This document shows, piece after piece, positions 1 to 6,482 of a stretch of DNA of 8,519 bases; the first letter of the stretch is position 1, and each line of letters begins with the position of its first letter. Location of the stretch: assembly GCA_902493345.1 (NCBI GenBank), contig CABUPM010000088.1:1-8519 (forward strand), written 5' to 3'. Origin of the DNA: an uncultured Eubacteriales bacterium (GTDB lineage Bacteria > Bacillota > Clostridia > Lachnospirales > Bianqueaceae). The notes under the pieces are model-generated. The model was not told the origin of the DNA. It saw only the letters and a program-made list of their open reading frames with translations, and did no database searches. The position numbers and the translations under genes are program-made.

Positions 1-404
1 TCATTCAGGAAGTCCGTTTTGATCGATTGGGTGTGTTTGCGTATTCACAGGAAGAAGATACCCCGGCCGCCAGAATGCCGGATCAGATTCCGGAGGAAGA
101 GAAGGAACGGCGCAAGGACATCCTGATGGAACTGCAGCAGAGGATCAGTTCGGAAAAATCTCAGGAGATGGTCGGCCAGAGTCTGGAGGTTATTATCGAG
201 GGCCAGATTCCGGGAGAAGAGGAAGAAGAGGGCACCAAAGTGTATTCGGCCAGAACCTATCGGGACGCGCCGGATATCGACGGATTTTTATTCTTAAGTT
301 CATCACAGGAGTATCTGTCCGGAGACTTTGTTCAGACACAGGTCGTCGGGGCATATGAATACGATTTGATGGGAGTGGATGAAGATGTGGAATATAGCGA
401 ATAA
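1..404 (+). CDS. rimO: Ribosomal protein S12 methylthiotransferase RimO, 3' part
   Basis: The gene is cut by the left edge; the last 133 codons are visible, read from position 3. RimO is a cytoplasmic radical-SAM enzyme that adds a methylthio group to a conserved aspartate of ribosomal protein S12. The visible part begins in the end of the radical-SAM domain (RFDRLGVFAYSQEEDTPAA, a hallmark RimO block). It continues through the linker with KDILMELQQRIS and ends in a C-terminal TRAM RNA/protein-binding domain containing VGQSLEVIIEG, SARTYRDAPDIDG and a terminal EYDLMG. The Asp-Ala-Pro-x-Ile-Asp-Gly block separates RimO from the related tRNA enzyme MiaB. The radical-SAM CxxxCxxC cluster lies outside the window, so activity cannot be judged. 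An acidic run (PGEEEEEG) sits in a TRAM loop. The end overlaps the start of pgsA, suggesting translational coupling. Confidence 0.93.
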   Translation, partial: IQEVRFDRLGVFAYSQEEDTPAARMPDQIPEEEKERRKDILMELQQRISSEKSQEMVGQSLEVIIEGQIPGEEEEEGTKVYSARTYRDAPDIDGFLFLSSSQEYLSGDFVQTQVVGAYEYDLMGVDEDVEYSE

Positions 405-933
405 GCTTACGATGCTGCGGGTGCTCATGGTGCCGGTGTATGTGCTGCTGTTCGGACTGGTTCCGCAGCCGTGGGGACGGTATCTGGCATTTGTCATCTT
501 TGCGGCGGCATCCTATACGGATCATCTGGACGGAAAGCTGGCAAGAGAGAGACATCTGATTACCAATTTTGGCAAATTCATGGATCCTCTGGCCGATAAG
601 CTGCTGGTAATCTCGGCGCTGATCTGCTTTGTGGAAAACGGACAGCTGGCCGGATGGATTCTGATTCTTCTGGTTGCGCGCGAGTTTATCATCAGTGGGT
701 TCCGGCTGGTTGCCGCCAGCCGCGGAGTGGTCATTGCGGCAGGCATCTGGGGAAAGCTGAAGACTGTTGCGCAGATGATCATGGTCATGCTGATGATTCT
801 CAATTTCCAGTGGGTTTGGTATCAGGTACTGATTCAGATCTTCATCTGGCTCTCAGTGATCTTGACCATCGTATCGCTGGTGGATTATCTCTGGAATAAC
901 CGCAGCGTTTTAGCTGAAGAAAAGAAGGCGTAA
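385..933 (+). CDS. pgsA: CDP-diacylglycerol-glycerol-3-phosphate 3-phosphatidyltransferase
   Basis: This integral membrane enzyme transfers the phosphatidyl group from CDP-diacylglycerol to glycerol-3-phosphate, the committed step to phosphatidylglycerol and cardiolipin. The complete CDP-alcohol phosphatidyltransferase signature D-x2-D-G-x2-A-R-x8-G-x3-D-x3-D is present. Counted from the upstream ATG at 379, its residues are D48, D51, G52, A55, R56, G65, D69 and D73. Hydrophobic stretches before and after the motif (VLMVPVYVLLFGL, LLVISALICF, WILILLVAREFIISG and two near the C-terminus) fit a multi-pass membrane protein. Length is 182 residues, normal for the family. Two in-frame ATGs are possible. 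I chose 385 because GGGAG at 371-375 then lies 9 bases upstream, against only 3 bases for 379, and because homologues tend to begin close to the NxxNxLTxxR block. It overlaps rimO by 20 bases and is followed two bases after its stop by cinA. Confidence 0.95.
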   Translation: MWNIANKLTMLRVLMVPVYVLLFGLVPQPWGRYLAFVIFAAASYTDHLDGKLARERHLITNFGKFMDPLADKLLVISALICFVENGQLAGWILILLVAREFIISGFRLVAASRGVVIAAGIWGKLKTVAQMIMVMLMILNFQWVWYQVLIQIFIWLSVILTIVSLVDYLWNNRSVLAEEKKA

Positions 934-935
934 AT

Positions 936-2228
936 ATGAAAGAGATCAAGGCGGAAATCCTGTCGATTGGAACGGAGATTTTGCTGGGGAATATCGTCAA
1001 TACCAATGCGGCTTACCTGTCGCAGGAGTTGGCTGCGCTGGGCATTCTCGTGTATCATCAGGCGGTAGTGGGGGATAACCCTGGACGCCTGTCAGAAGCA
1101 CTGGCGGAAGCGTATTCCAGAGCGGAGCTTGTGATCACGACCGGCGGGCTGGGCCCGACAACGGATGATCTGTCCAAGGAGACGGCCGCAGCCTTTTTCG
1201 GCCGCCGGATGGTGCGGGACGAAAGGGCTTTGGATGAGCTGGTACAGCGCCTGAAGCTGGGCGGACATGAGGTAACTCCCAACAATTATAAGCAGGCGGA
1301 TCTGCCGGAAGGAGCGACGGTTTTATATAATAAGAACGGCACAGCTCCCGGATTCATTCTGGAGGGAGAGGGACGGACGCTGATTATGCTTCCTGGGCCT
1401 CCGTCAGAGATGAAGCCAATGTTTGAAGAGGGAGTACGGCCGTACTTACGGAAGCACAGCGACCAGATGCTGATCTCCAAGACACTGCATATATGCGGAA
1501 TCGGTGAGTCCGCTGTGGAGCATCGCTTGAAAAAGCGGATGGATGAGCTGGTGAATCCGACGCTTGCGCCGTATGCCAAGACAGGAATGGTCGACCTCAG
1601 AATTACGGCCAAGGCGGCTGCGGAGCCGGAGGCTCAGGCGCTCATTGAACCGGTGGAGCAGGAGATTCGGGACATGTTCGGCGAGTATGTTTTTGGAAGC
1701 GATGAAGAGACCCTGGAAGGGACGATCATCGAAATGCTGGCCCAAAGGGGATGGAGTGTCACAACGGCAGAATCCTGTACAGGGGGACTTCTGGCGGGAA
1801 GACTGGTGGATTATCCGGGGGCTTCCCGTGTATTCCGGGAAGGGTATATCACCTATGCCAATGAGGCAAAGGAAGAGATCCTGGGAGTCAGCCGTGAAAC
1901 TCTGGAACGATACGGCGCGGTCAGCGCGGAATGCGCAAGGGAGATGGCTGCGGGAGCGGCCAAGAAGGCAGGCGCGCAGACGGCGATTGCGGTTACCGGC
2001 ATTGCGGGACCGACAGGAGCTGTACCGGCGCATGGCGATCAGCCGGAAAAACCGGTGGGACTGGTGTACATCGGATATTATGTCAATGGCGAAGTTACAT
2101 CGGAAGAACATCATTTTTACAAGAATCGGCGGGTCAATCGGGACAACGCGGTTGTGCGCGCGCTGAACGGACTCAGAATGAGACTTTTAGCGGTAAAAGA
2201 ATCGCCAGAACAGGATTGTGTGCGATAA
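936..2228 (+). CDS. cinA: CinA, two-domain competence/damage-inducible protein with NMN deamidase domain
   Basis: A 430-residue protein with the full CinA architecture. Residues 1-170 form a molybdopterin-binding (MoaB/MogA-like, COG1058) domain with IGTEILLG (11-18), TTGGLGPTTDD (68-78) and MLPGPPSEM (151-159). After a linker, residues about 260-415 form the CinA C-terminal (PncC) domain with AESCTGG (278-284, putative nucleophile Ser280), GIAGPTG (355-361) and KPVGLVYIG (372-380). In characterised bacteria the C-terminal domain deamidates NMN to NaMN in pyridine nucleotide salvage, and the N-terminal domain of some members hydrolyses ADP-ribose. Start ATG 936 is supported by AAGAAGG at 922-928, 7 bases away, with the pgsA stop two bases upstream. 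The loop between GIAGP and KPVG is about six residues longer than I expect for the family. cinA directly before recA is a widely conserved Gram-positive arrangement and suggests co-transcription. Confidence 0.95.
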   Translation: MKEIKAEILSIGTEILLGNIVNTNAAYLSQELAALGILVYHQAVVGDNPGRLSEALAEAYSRAELVITTGGLGPTTDDLSKETAAAFFGRRMVRDERALDELVQRLKLGGHEVTPNNYKQADLPEGATVLYNKNGTAPGFILEGEGRTLIMLPGPPSEMKPMFEEGVRPYLRKHSDQMLISKTLHICGIGESAVEHRLKKRMDELVNPTLAPYAKTGMVDLRITAKAAAEPEAQALIEPVEQEIRDMFGEYVFGSDEETLEGTIIEMLAQRGWSVTTAESCTGGLLAGRLVDYPGASRVFREGYITYANEAKEEILGVSRETLERYGAVSAECAREMAAGAAKKAGAQTAIAVTGIAGPTGAVPAHGDQPEKPVGLVYIGYYVNGEVTSEEHHFYKNRRVNRDNAVVRALNGLRMRLLAVKESPEQDCVR

Positions 2229-2229
2229 T
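2221..2229 (+). promoter_or_regulatory. Possible extended -10 promoter for recA
   Basis: The bases TGCGATAAT match an extended -10 (TG, one base, then a hexamer 5/6 identical to TATAAT) in the last codons of cinA. A start point near 2235 would leave a short leader before the recA ribosome binding site. No good -35 hexamer lies 16-18 bases upstream (about 2/6 match), so this is weak. It could be chance in an A/T-rich gene end. If false, recA depends on upstream read-through. Confidence 0.3.
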
Positions 2230-2265
2230 ATAGGATGAGACTTTGATACAAGGAGGAGGATTCCA

Positions 2266-3426
2266 ATGGCAAAAGAGAGCAAGGAGAAGGCAAAGGAAGT
2301 CAAGGATCTGCGTGAAGACAAGACAGAACGGGAAAAGGCGCTGGATGACGCGATAGCGGCGATTCACAGAGCCTATGGTAAAGGATCCATCATGAAGCTG
2401 GGAGAATCCATGACGGATCACATGATAGAAGTGCTGCCTACAGGTTCGCTCAGTCTGGATGTAGCGCTGGGAGTAGGCGGAATTCCGCGCGGAAGAATCA
2501 TTGAGATCTATGGACCGGAGTCCAGCGGTAAAACCACAGTGGCTCTTCACATGATCGCGGAAGCGCAGAAGCGCGGCGGAATTGCCGGATTTATCGACGC
2601 GGAGCACGCGCTGGATCCGGAATATGCCAGAAGACTGGGTGTGGATGTCGATAATCTGTATATTTCCCAGCCGGACAATGGTGAGCAGGCATTGGAGATT
2701 GCGGAGACCATGGTGCGTTCCGGCGCGATGGATATCATCGTTGTGGACTCGGTAGCGGCATTGGTGCCCAAGGCCGAGATCGACGGCGAGATGGGAGATT
2801 CTCATGTAGGTCTTCACGCAAGACTGATGAGTCAGGCGCTTCGGAAGCTGACGGGCAGTATCAACCGTTCGGGCTGCGCCGTAGTATTCATCAACCAGCT
2901 GCGTGAAAAGGTGGGCGTTATGTTCGGCAATCCGGAGGTTACGACGGGCGGACGGGCATTGAAGTTTTACGCGTCTGTACGTATGGATGTGCGGCGTACG
3001 GAGACACTGAAGGTCAAGGATAATTTTGTCGGCAACCATGTCCGTGTCAAGGTAGTTAAGAATAAAGTAGCGCCTCCTTTTAAGGAAGCGGAGTTTGATA
3101 TCATGTATGGCACGGGAATCTCCAAGACAGGAGATCTTCTGGATGTGGCGCTGCAGGAAAAGATCATCAATAAGAGCGGCGCATGGTTCTACTATGGAGA
3201 GGATCAGCAGCGTCTGGGCCAGGGACGGGAGAATGTGAAGCAGTATCTCGGCATGCATCCGGAGCTTATGCTGGACATCGAGAATGCCGTTCGCGAGAAG
3301 CATGGACTGCCCCTGAAGGATGCGGATGAGATGATCGAGGTGGACGAGCCGGAGATGGAGGAAGTTACCGCGGAGAACGACAATGAGGACACTCCTGAGC
3401 AGAGACAGTTGGAGATGGATGAGTGA
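2266..3426 (+). CDS. recA: Recombinase RecA
   Basis: RecA forms ATP-dependent filaments on single-stranded DNA, catalyses strand exchange and stimulates LexA self-cleavage. The protein has 386 residues. Visible features are GKGSIMKLG (38-46), Walker A GPESSGKTT (83-91), Walker B IIVVDSVAAL (157-166), the conserved INQLREK (209-215) and loop L2 with GVMFGNPEVTTGG (217-229), followed by ALKFYASVRMDVRR. The C-terminus (about 350-386) is strongly acidic, as expected of the regulatory tail. The N-terminus carries a lysine/glutamate-rich extension, so GKGSIM starts about 15 residues later than in E. coli RecA. An excellent ribosome binding site, AAGGAGGAGGA at 2250-2260, precedes ATG 2266. Spacing from cinA is 37 bases. 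No GAAC-N4-GTTC SOS operator is visible in this spacer or nearby. The stop overlaps the start of recX. Confidence 0.99.
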   Translation: MAKESKEKAKEVKDLREDKTEREKALDDAIAAIHRAYGKGSIMKLGESMTDHMIEVLPTGSLSLDVALGVGGIPRGRIIEIYGPESSGKTTVALHMIAEAQKRGGIAGFIDAEHALDPEYARRLGVDVDNLYISQPDNGEQALEIAETMVRSGAMDIIVVDSVAALVPKAEIDGEMGDSHVGLHARLMSQALRKLTGSINRSGCAVVFINQLREKVGVMFGNPEVTTGGRALKFYASVRMDVRRTETLKVKDNFVGNHVRVKVVKNKVAPPFKEAEFDIMYGTGISKTGDLLDVALQEKIINKSGAWFYYGEDQQRLGQGRENVKQYLGMHPELMLDIENAVREKHGLPLKDADEMIEVDEPEMEEVTAENDNEDTPEQRQLEMDE

Positions 3427-3941
3427 GCGGCTTCGGAAAAAAGAAGAAGCGCACGAGGGACTTGTCCGGATACTCTGAGGAAGAACGGAAGGAATACTAT
3501 AAGAATCGCCTTCTGTATTATCTGGAACGCCGTAAGACAGAAAAAGAGGCAGCCAGGCACCTGAGGGAATTGGATTGTCCGGAAGAGCTGCAGGAGGAGC
3601 TTCTGGCGTTTGCCAGAGAATATCGTTTTATCGATGATGAAGAATATGCCAGGAGCTTTATCCGGGACGCGGCCCGACTGAAGCATCATAGCTGTCGGAG
3701 AATTCGGTATGATCTGATGCAGAAGGGATTGTCCAAGGAACTGATCGATCTGGTGATGGAAGCGGAAGCGCCCTCTGATGAGGAGGCAGCTTCCGCCTTG
3801 GTTCGAAAGAGGCTGTCAGATCCCGAAGATCCGGAGGCGAGGAGAAAATGCGGCAATTACCTGCAGGCACACGGTTTTTCCTATGATGTGATCGAACGGG
3901 TACTGAGGCGTAGTGACGGAGAAAACGTAGATATAAGATAA
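3423..3941 (+). CDS. recX: RecA regulatory protein RecX
   Basis: A small, highly charged, helical cytoplasmic protein of 172 residues. RecX binds RecA filaments and modulates (usually limits) their growth and strand exchange. Family features are the repeated three-helix units: KTEKEAARHLREL (38-50), the diagnostic RFIDDEEYARSFIRD (68-82), RIRYDLMQKGLSKELI (93-108) and a last unit with GFSYDVIERVL (151-161). The N-terminus (GKKKKRTR) is basic. The start is GTG at 3423, sharing four bases (GTGA) with the recA stop; GGAG at 3411-3414 lies 8 bases upstream, inside recA. This predicts translational coupling, tying RecX synthesis to that of RecA. The protein is within the range of RecX lengths, toward the shorter end for Firmicutes. 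No clear terminator follows; the next promoter begins 13 bases after the stop. Confidence 0.9.
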   Translation: MSGFGKKKKRTRDLSGYSEEERKEYYKNRLLYYLERRKTEKEAARHLRELDCPEELQEELLAFAREYRFIDDEEYARSFIRDAARLKHHSCRRIRYDLMQKGLSKELIDLVMEAEAPSDEEAASALVRKRLSDPEDPEARRKCGNYLQAHGFSYDVIERVLRRSDGENVDIR

Positions 3942-3954
3942 TCCGCTATTTTTA

Positions 3955-3983
3955 TTGACAAACGATAAAAAACGGTGTAGAAT
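3955..3983 (+). promoter_or_regulatory. Sigma-A-type promoter for rny
   Basis: A perfect -35 hexamer TTGACA (3955-3960) is followed after exactly 17 bases by TAGAAT (3978-3983), 5/6 identical to the -10 consensus. The region is markedly A/T-rich compared with the flanking genes. A transcription start near 3990 would give an rny leader of about 53 bases. It is the clearest promoter in the window and separates rny from the recA-recX run. Confidence 0.8.
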
Positions 3984-4024
3984 TATGATGTTGTTTTGAA
4001 TACAATGAACTATGAAAATTGAAT

Positions 4025-4033
4025 AAGGAGGTG
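4025..4033 (+). promoter_or_regulatory. Ribosome binding site that fixes the TTG start of rny
   Basis: AAGGAGGTG is a near-perfect Shine-Dalgarno sequence ending 9 bases before TTG 4043. An in-frame stop (TAG, 4034-4036) lies just downstream of it, so no earlier ATG or GTG can be used. The next in-frame ATG would delete the membrane anchor. Confidence 0.85.
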
Positions 4034-4042
4034 TAGTTTGTC

Positions 4043-5584
4043 TTGGAGTATATTATAGCGATAGTAATTATCGCGGCTGTCGGATTCGGTTGCTTTTTCG
4101 GCGGAATTCAGTTCCGTAAGAATATTTCCGAGAAGCAGATCGGAACGGCAGAAGCCAAAGCTCGTGAGATTGTAGACGATGCTTTAAAGACAGCAGAGGC
4201 CCGAAAGCGCGAAGTTCTTTTGGAAGCAAAAGAAGAAGCGATGAAGGTCAAAAATGATATGGAACAGGAAGTCCGTGAACGCCGTAGTGAAGTACAGCGT
4301 CAGGAGAAGAGAGTCGTACAAAAAGAAGAGACCCTGGATCGCAAGATGGAAGGGCTCGAACGCAAGGAAAACCAGTTGAACCGTAAGGGGGAGGAACTGG
4401 ACCGCAAGAACAAGGAGATCACCAAATTCCATGAGCAGCAGCTGCAGGAATTGGAGAGAATATCCGGGATGACCACGGAACAGGCAAAGGATGTATTGCT
4501 GCAGTCTGTGGAGGAAGATGTCAAGCATGACATGGCTGTTATGCTGAAGGAAGCAGAAGCAAGGACCAAAGAAGAAGCTACCAAGAAGGCTAGAGAAATT
4601 CTTACAAGCGCTATTCAGCGATGTGCGGCGGATCATGTAGCAGAGACCACCGTATCCGTCGTAGCGCTGCCCAGTGATGAGATGAAGGGTCGTATCATCG
4701 GTCGTGAGGGCCGGAATATCCGTGCTCTGGAACAGGCAACCGGTATTGACCTGATTATAGATGACACACCGGAAGCAGTAATTCTCTCTTCGTTTGATCC
4801 GATTCGTAGGGAGATTGCAAGAATTGCTTTAGAGAAATTGATTGTAGATGGCCGTATTCATCCGGCCCGTATCGAAGAGATGGTGAATAAGGCCACCAAA
4901 GAGGTAGAGAATATCATCCGCGAAGAGGGTGAGGCAGCTACCTTTGAGACCAATGTCTATGGCCTGCATTCCGAATTGATTCGTCTGTTGGGCAAACTGA
5001 AGTACCGGACAAGTTACGGACAGAATGTGCTGAAGCACTCGATTGAGGTTGCGCATCTATCCGGACTGATCGCTGGGGAGTTGGGACTGGATGTCCGTCT
5101 TGCCAAGCGTGCGGGACTTTTACATGATATTGGTAAGGCAGTGGATCATGAGATGGAAGGCTCGCATGTATCCATTGGCGCGGCGTTGCTGCGCAAATAT
5201 AAGGAGTCTCACATCGTAGTCAATGCGCTGGAGGCGCACCATGGCGATGTTGAACCGGAATCTCTGATCGCGGTGATCGTACAGGCGGCGGATTCGATTT
5301 CGGCGGCACGTCCGGGCGCGCGCAGAGAGACGCTGGAGAGTTATATCACTCGTTTGGAAAAGCTGGAGAGCATTGCAAATGAGTTCAAAGGCGTTGAGAA
5401 GACATTCGCGATTCAGGCCGGCCGTGAGCTGCGTCTGATGGTGATTCCGGAGCAGGTGAGTGACGATGATATGAAGATTATGGCGCGGGATGTGGCGAAG
5501 CGCATTGAAAATGAACTGGAATATCCGGGTCAGATCAAGGTCAATATCATCCGTGAGGTCAGAGCAACAGAGTACGCAAAATAA
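4043..5584 (+). CDS. rny: Ribonuclease Y (membrane-anchored endoribonuclease)
   Basis: RNase Y initiates mRNA decay in many Firmicutes by endonucleolytic cleavage and acts at the inner face of the membrane. The 513-residue protein matches the usual length. Domain order is: N-terminal membrane helix (residues 3-21, IIAIVIIAAVGFGCFFGG); long charged coiled coil (about 30-190) including four exact heptads of the form L-x-R-K-x-x-x at 98-125; KH RNA-binding domain with GRIIGREGRNIR (216-227); and HD domain starting near KHSIEVAH (331-338) with the metal-binding H361-D362 pair in GLLHDIGKAVDHE. A conserved C-terminal region ends in GQIKVNIIREVRA. The start codon is TTG. Arginine is encoded mostly by CGT and CGC, unlike cinA, suggesting selection for strong expression. 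It has its own promoter and is followed by a terminator, so it is probably monocistronic. Confidence 0.98.
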   Translation: MEYIIAIVIIAAVGFGCFFGGIQFRKNISEKQIGTAEAKAREIVDDALKTAEARKREVLLEAKEEAMKVKNDMEQEVRERRSEVQRQEKRVVQKEETLDRKMEGLERKENQLNRKGEELDRKNKEITKFHEQQLQELERISGMTTEQAKDVLLQSVEEDVKHDMAVMLKEAEARTKEEATKKAREILTSAIQRCAADHVAETTVSVVALPSDEMKGRIIGREGRNIRALEQATGIDLIIDDTPEAVILSSFDPIRREIARIALEKLIVDGRIHPARIEEMVNKATKEVENIIREEGEAATFETNVYGLHSELIRLLGKLKYRTSYGQNVLKHSIEVAHLSGLIAGELGLDVRLAKRAGLLHDIGKAVDHEMEGSHVSIGAALLRKYKESHIVVNALEAHHGDVEPESLIAVIVQAADSISAARPGARRETLESYITRLEKLESIANEFKGVEKTFAIQAGRELRLMVIPEQVSDDDMKIMARDVAKRIENELEYPGQIKVNIIREVRATEYAK

Positions 5585-5601
5585 AAAGATAAAGCACATA
5601 A

Positions 5602-5653
5602 AACCGCGGGGATACTGCTCGGAGCAGAGTTGTATTTCTGCGGTTCTTTTTTT
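5602..5653 (+). terminator. Rho-independent terminator after rny
   Basis: AACCGC (5602-5607) pairs with GCGGTT (5640-5645). The stem continues through G-U and A-T pairs, and an inner hairpin CTGCT-CGG-AGCAG occupies 5615-5627. A run of seven T follows at 5647-5653. It begins 17 bases after the rny stop and ends 16 bases before the proC start codon, right against the proC ribosome binding site. Confidence 0.85.
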
Positions 5654-5669
5654 GAGAAAGGAGAAAAGG

Positions 5670-6473
5670 ATGAAAGAGTTGAGAATCGGATTTATCGGGG
5701 TCGGCAACATGGGAGGCGCATTGCTGCGCGGAATTCGTACACATCGTCCTGAGCATACGGTTTTGGCCTACGATGTATCGGAAGAGGCTTGCCGCAGGGC
5801 TGAGGCGGTGGGAGCCGTTATTTGCGGAGGTATCGGGGAAGTAGTTAGCGGAAGCGATATCGTTCTGATCGCTGTCAAGCCGCAATTCTTTGGAGAGGTA
5901 ATGCCTCAGATTCAGCAGGCCTTGACAGAGCGTAAGCTGGTGATCAGTATTACGCCGGGATTTGATTTTGAGTGGCTGAAGGGCGCATTGGGAGAAAATG
6001 CGGCGTTGACGCGTACGATTCCCAATATGCCGGCCATGGTAGGAGAAGGGATTACACTGATTACGTTCGGAGCAGAGGTCTCTTGTGAGGAACGGCAGGA
6101 CATCCTGGAGATTTTCCGCTGTGTGGGACGCGTCTGCGAGATGCCTGAGCGTCTGCTGGATGCGGGGATGACCGGATCTTCCGCTTCTCCGGCCTTTACA
6201 TATATGTATATTGAGGCTATGGCGGATGGAATCGTCGCATTGGGAGTCCCCAGAGCCCAGGCTTATGAGCTGTGTGCCCAGGCGGTTTTGGGGGCAGCCA
6301 AAATGGTTTTGGAGACAGGAAAGCATCCTGGCGAGCTGAAGGATCAGGTATGCTCACCGGGCGGAATGACAATACAGGGAGTAAAGAAGTTGGAAGAAAA
6401 CGGTTTTCGATACGGAGTAATCGCCGCGGAGGAAGCCGCGTGGATCAAATCACAGGAAATGACAAAGAAATGA
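5670..6473 (+). CDS. proC: Pyrroline-5-carboxylate reductase
   Basis: ProC catalyses the last step of proline synthesis, NAD(P)H-dependent reduction of 1-pyrroline-5-carboxylate to proline, in the cytoplasm. The 267-residue protein has normal length. It shows an N-terminal Rossmann fold with IGFIGVGNMGGALLRG (glycine motif GVGNMG 10-15), AVKPQ (68-72), TIPNMPAMVGEG (116-127) and a C-terminal helical dimerisation domain with SSASPAFTYMYIEAMADG. The family signature appears near residues 220-240 as ELKDQVCSPGGMTIQGV; the first threonine of the usual SPGGTT is methionine here, a mild deviation. The reading frame is open further upstream to 5490 inside rny, but ATG 5670 is preceded by AAAGGAG (5657-5663) at 6 bases and matches homologue starts. 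Expression needs read-through of the rny terminator or a promoter not recognised here. It forms a pair with the downstream Nudix gene. Confidence 0.96.
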   Translation: MKELRIGFIGVGNMGGALLRGIRTHRPEHTVLAYDVSEEACRRAEAVGAVICGGIGEVVSGSDIVLIAVKPQFFGEVMPQIQQALTERKLVISITPGFDFEWLKGALGENAALTRTIPNMPAMVGEGITLITFGAEVSCEERQDILEIFRCVGRVCEMPERLLDAGMTGSSASPAFTYMYIEAMADGIVALGVPRAQAYELCAQAVLGAAKMVLETGKHPGELKDQVCSPGGMTIQGVKKLEENGFRYGVIAAEEAAWIKSQEMTKK

Positions 6474-6482
6474 GGCATAGAC

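Noticed and set aside
1446..2114. Open frame on the - strand (222 codons) opposite cinA
   Set aside because: Antisense to conserved CinA motifs, with Arg/Ser-rich unstructured composition; a shadow frame.
1564..2166. Open frame on the + strand (200 codons) in another frame of cinA
   Set aside because: Arg/Trp-rich translation with no motif, wholly inside the cinA coding region.
2173..3303. Long open frame on the - strand (376 codons) opposite recA
   Set aside because: It lies fully antisense to a certain recA gene, has low-complexity His/Arg/Leu-rich composition, and no plausible ribosome binding site or family motif was seen. It is a codon-bias shadow.
3984..4006. TATGAT and TACAAT as second -10 elements before rny
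   Set aside because: Neither has a -35 hexamer at suitable distance; the TTGACA/TAGAAT pair explains the promoter better.
5490..5669. Upstream in-frame extension of proC into rny
   Set aside because: It would cross the rny terminator, has no homology to ProC, and ATG 5670 has its own ribosome binding site and matches the family start.
5922..5950. TTGACA inside proC as a possible promoter
   Set aside because: No acceptable -10 hexamer lies 16-18 bases downstream, and the bases are ordinary coding sequence.
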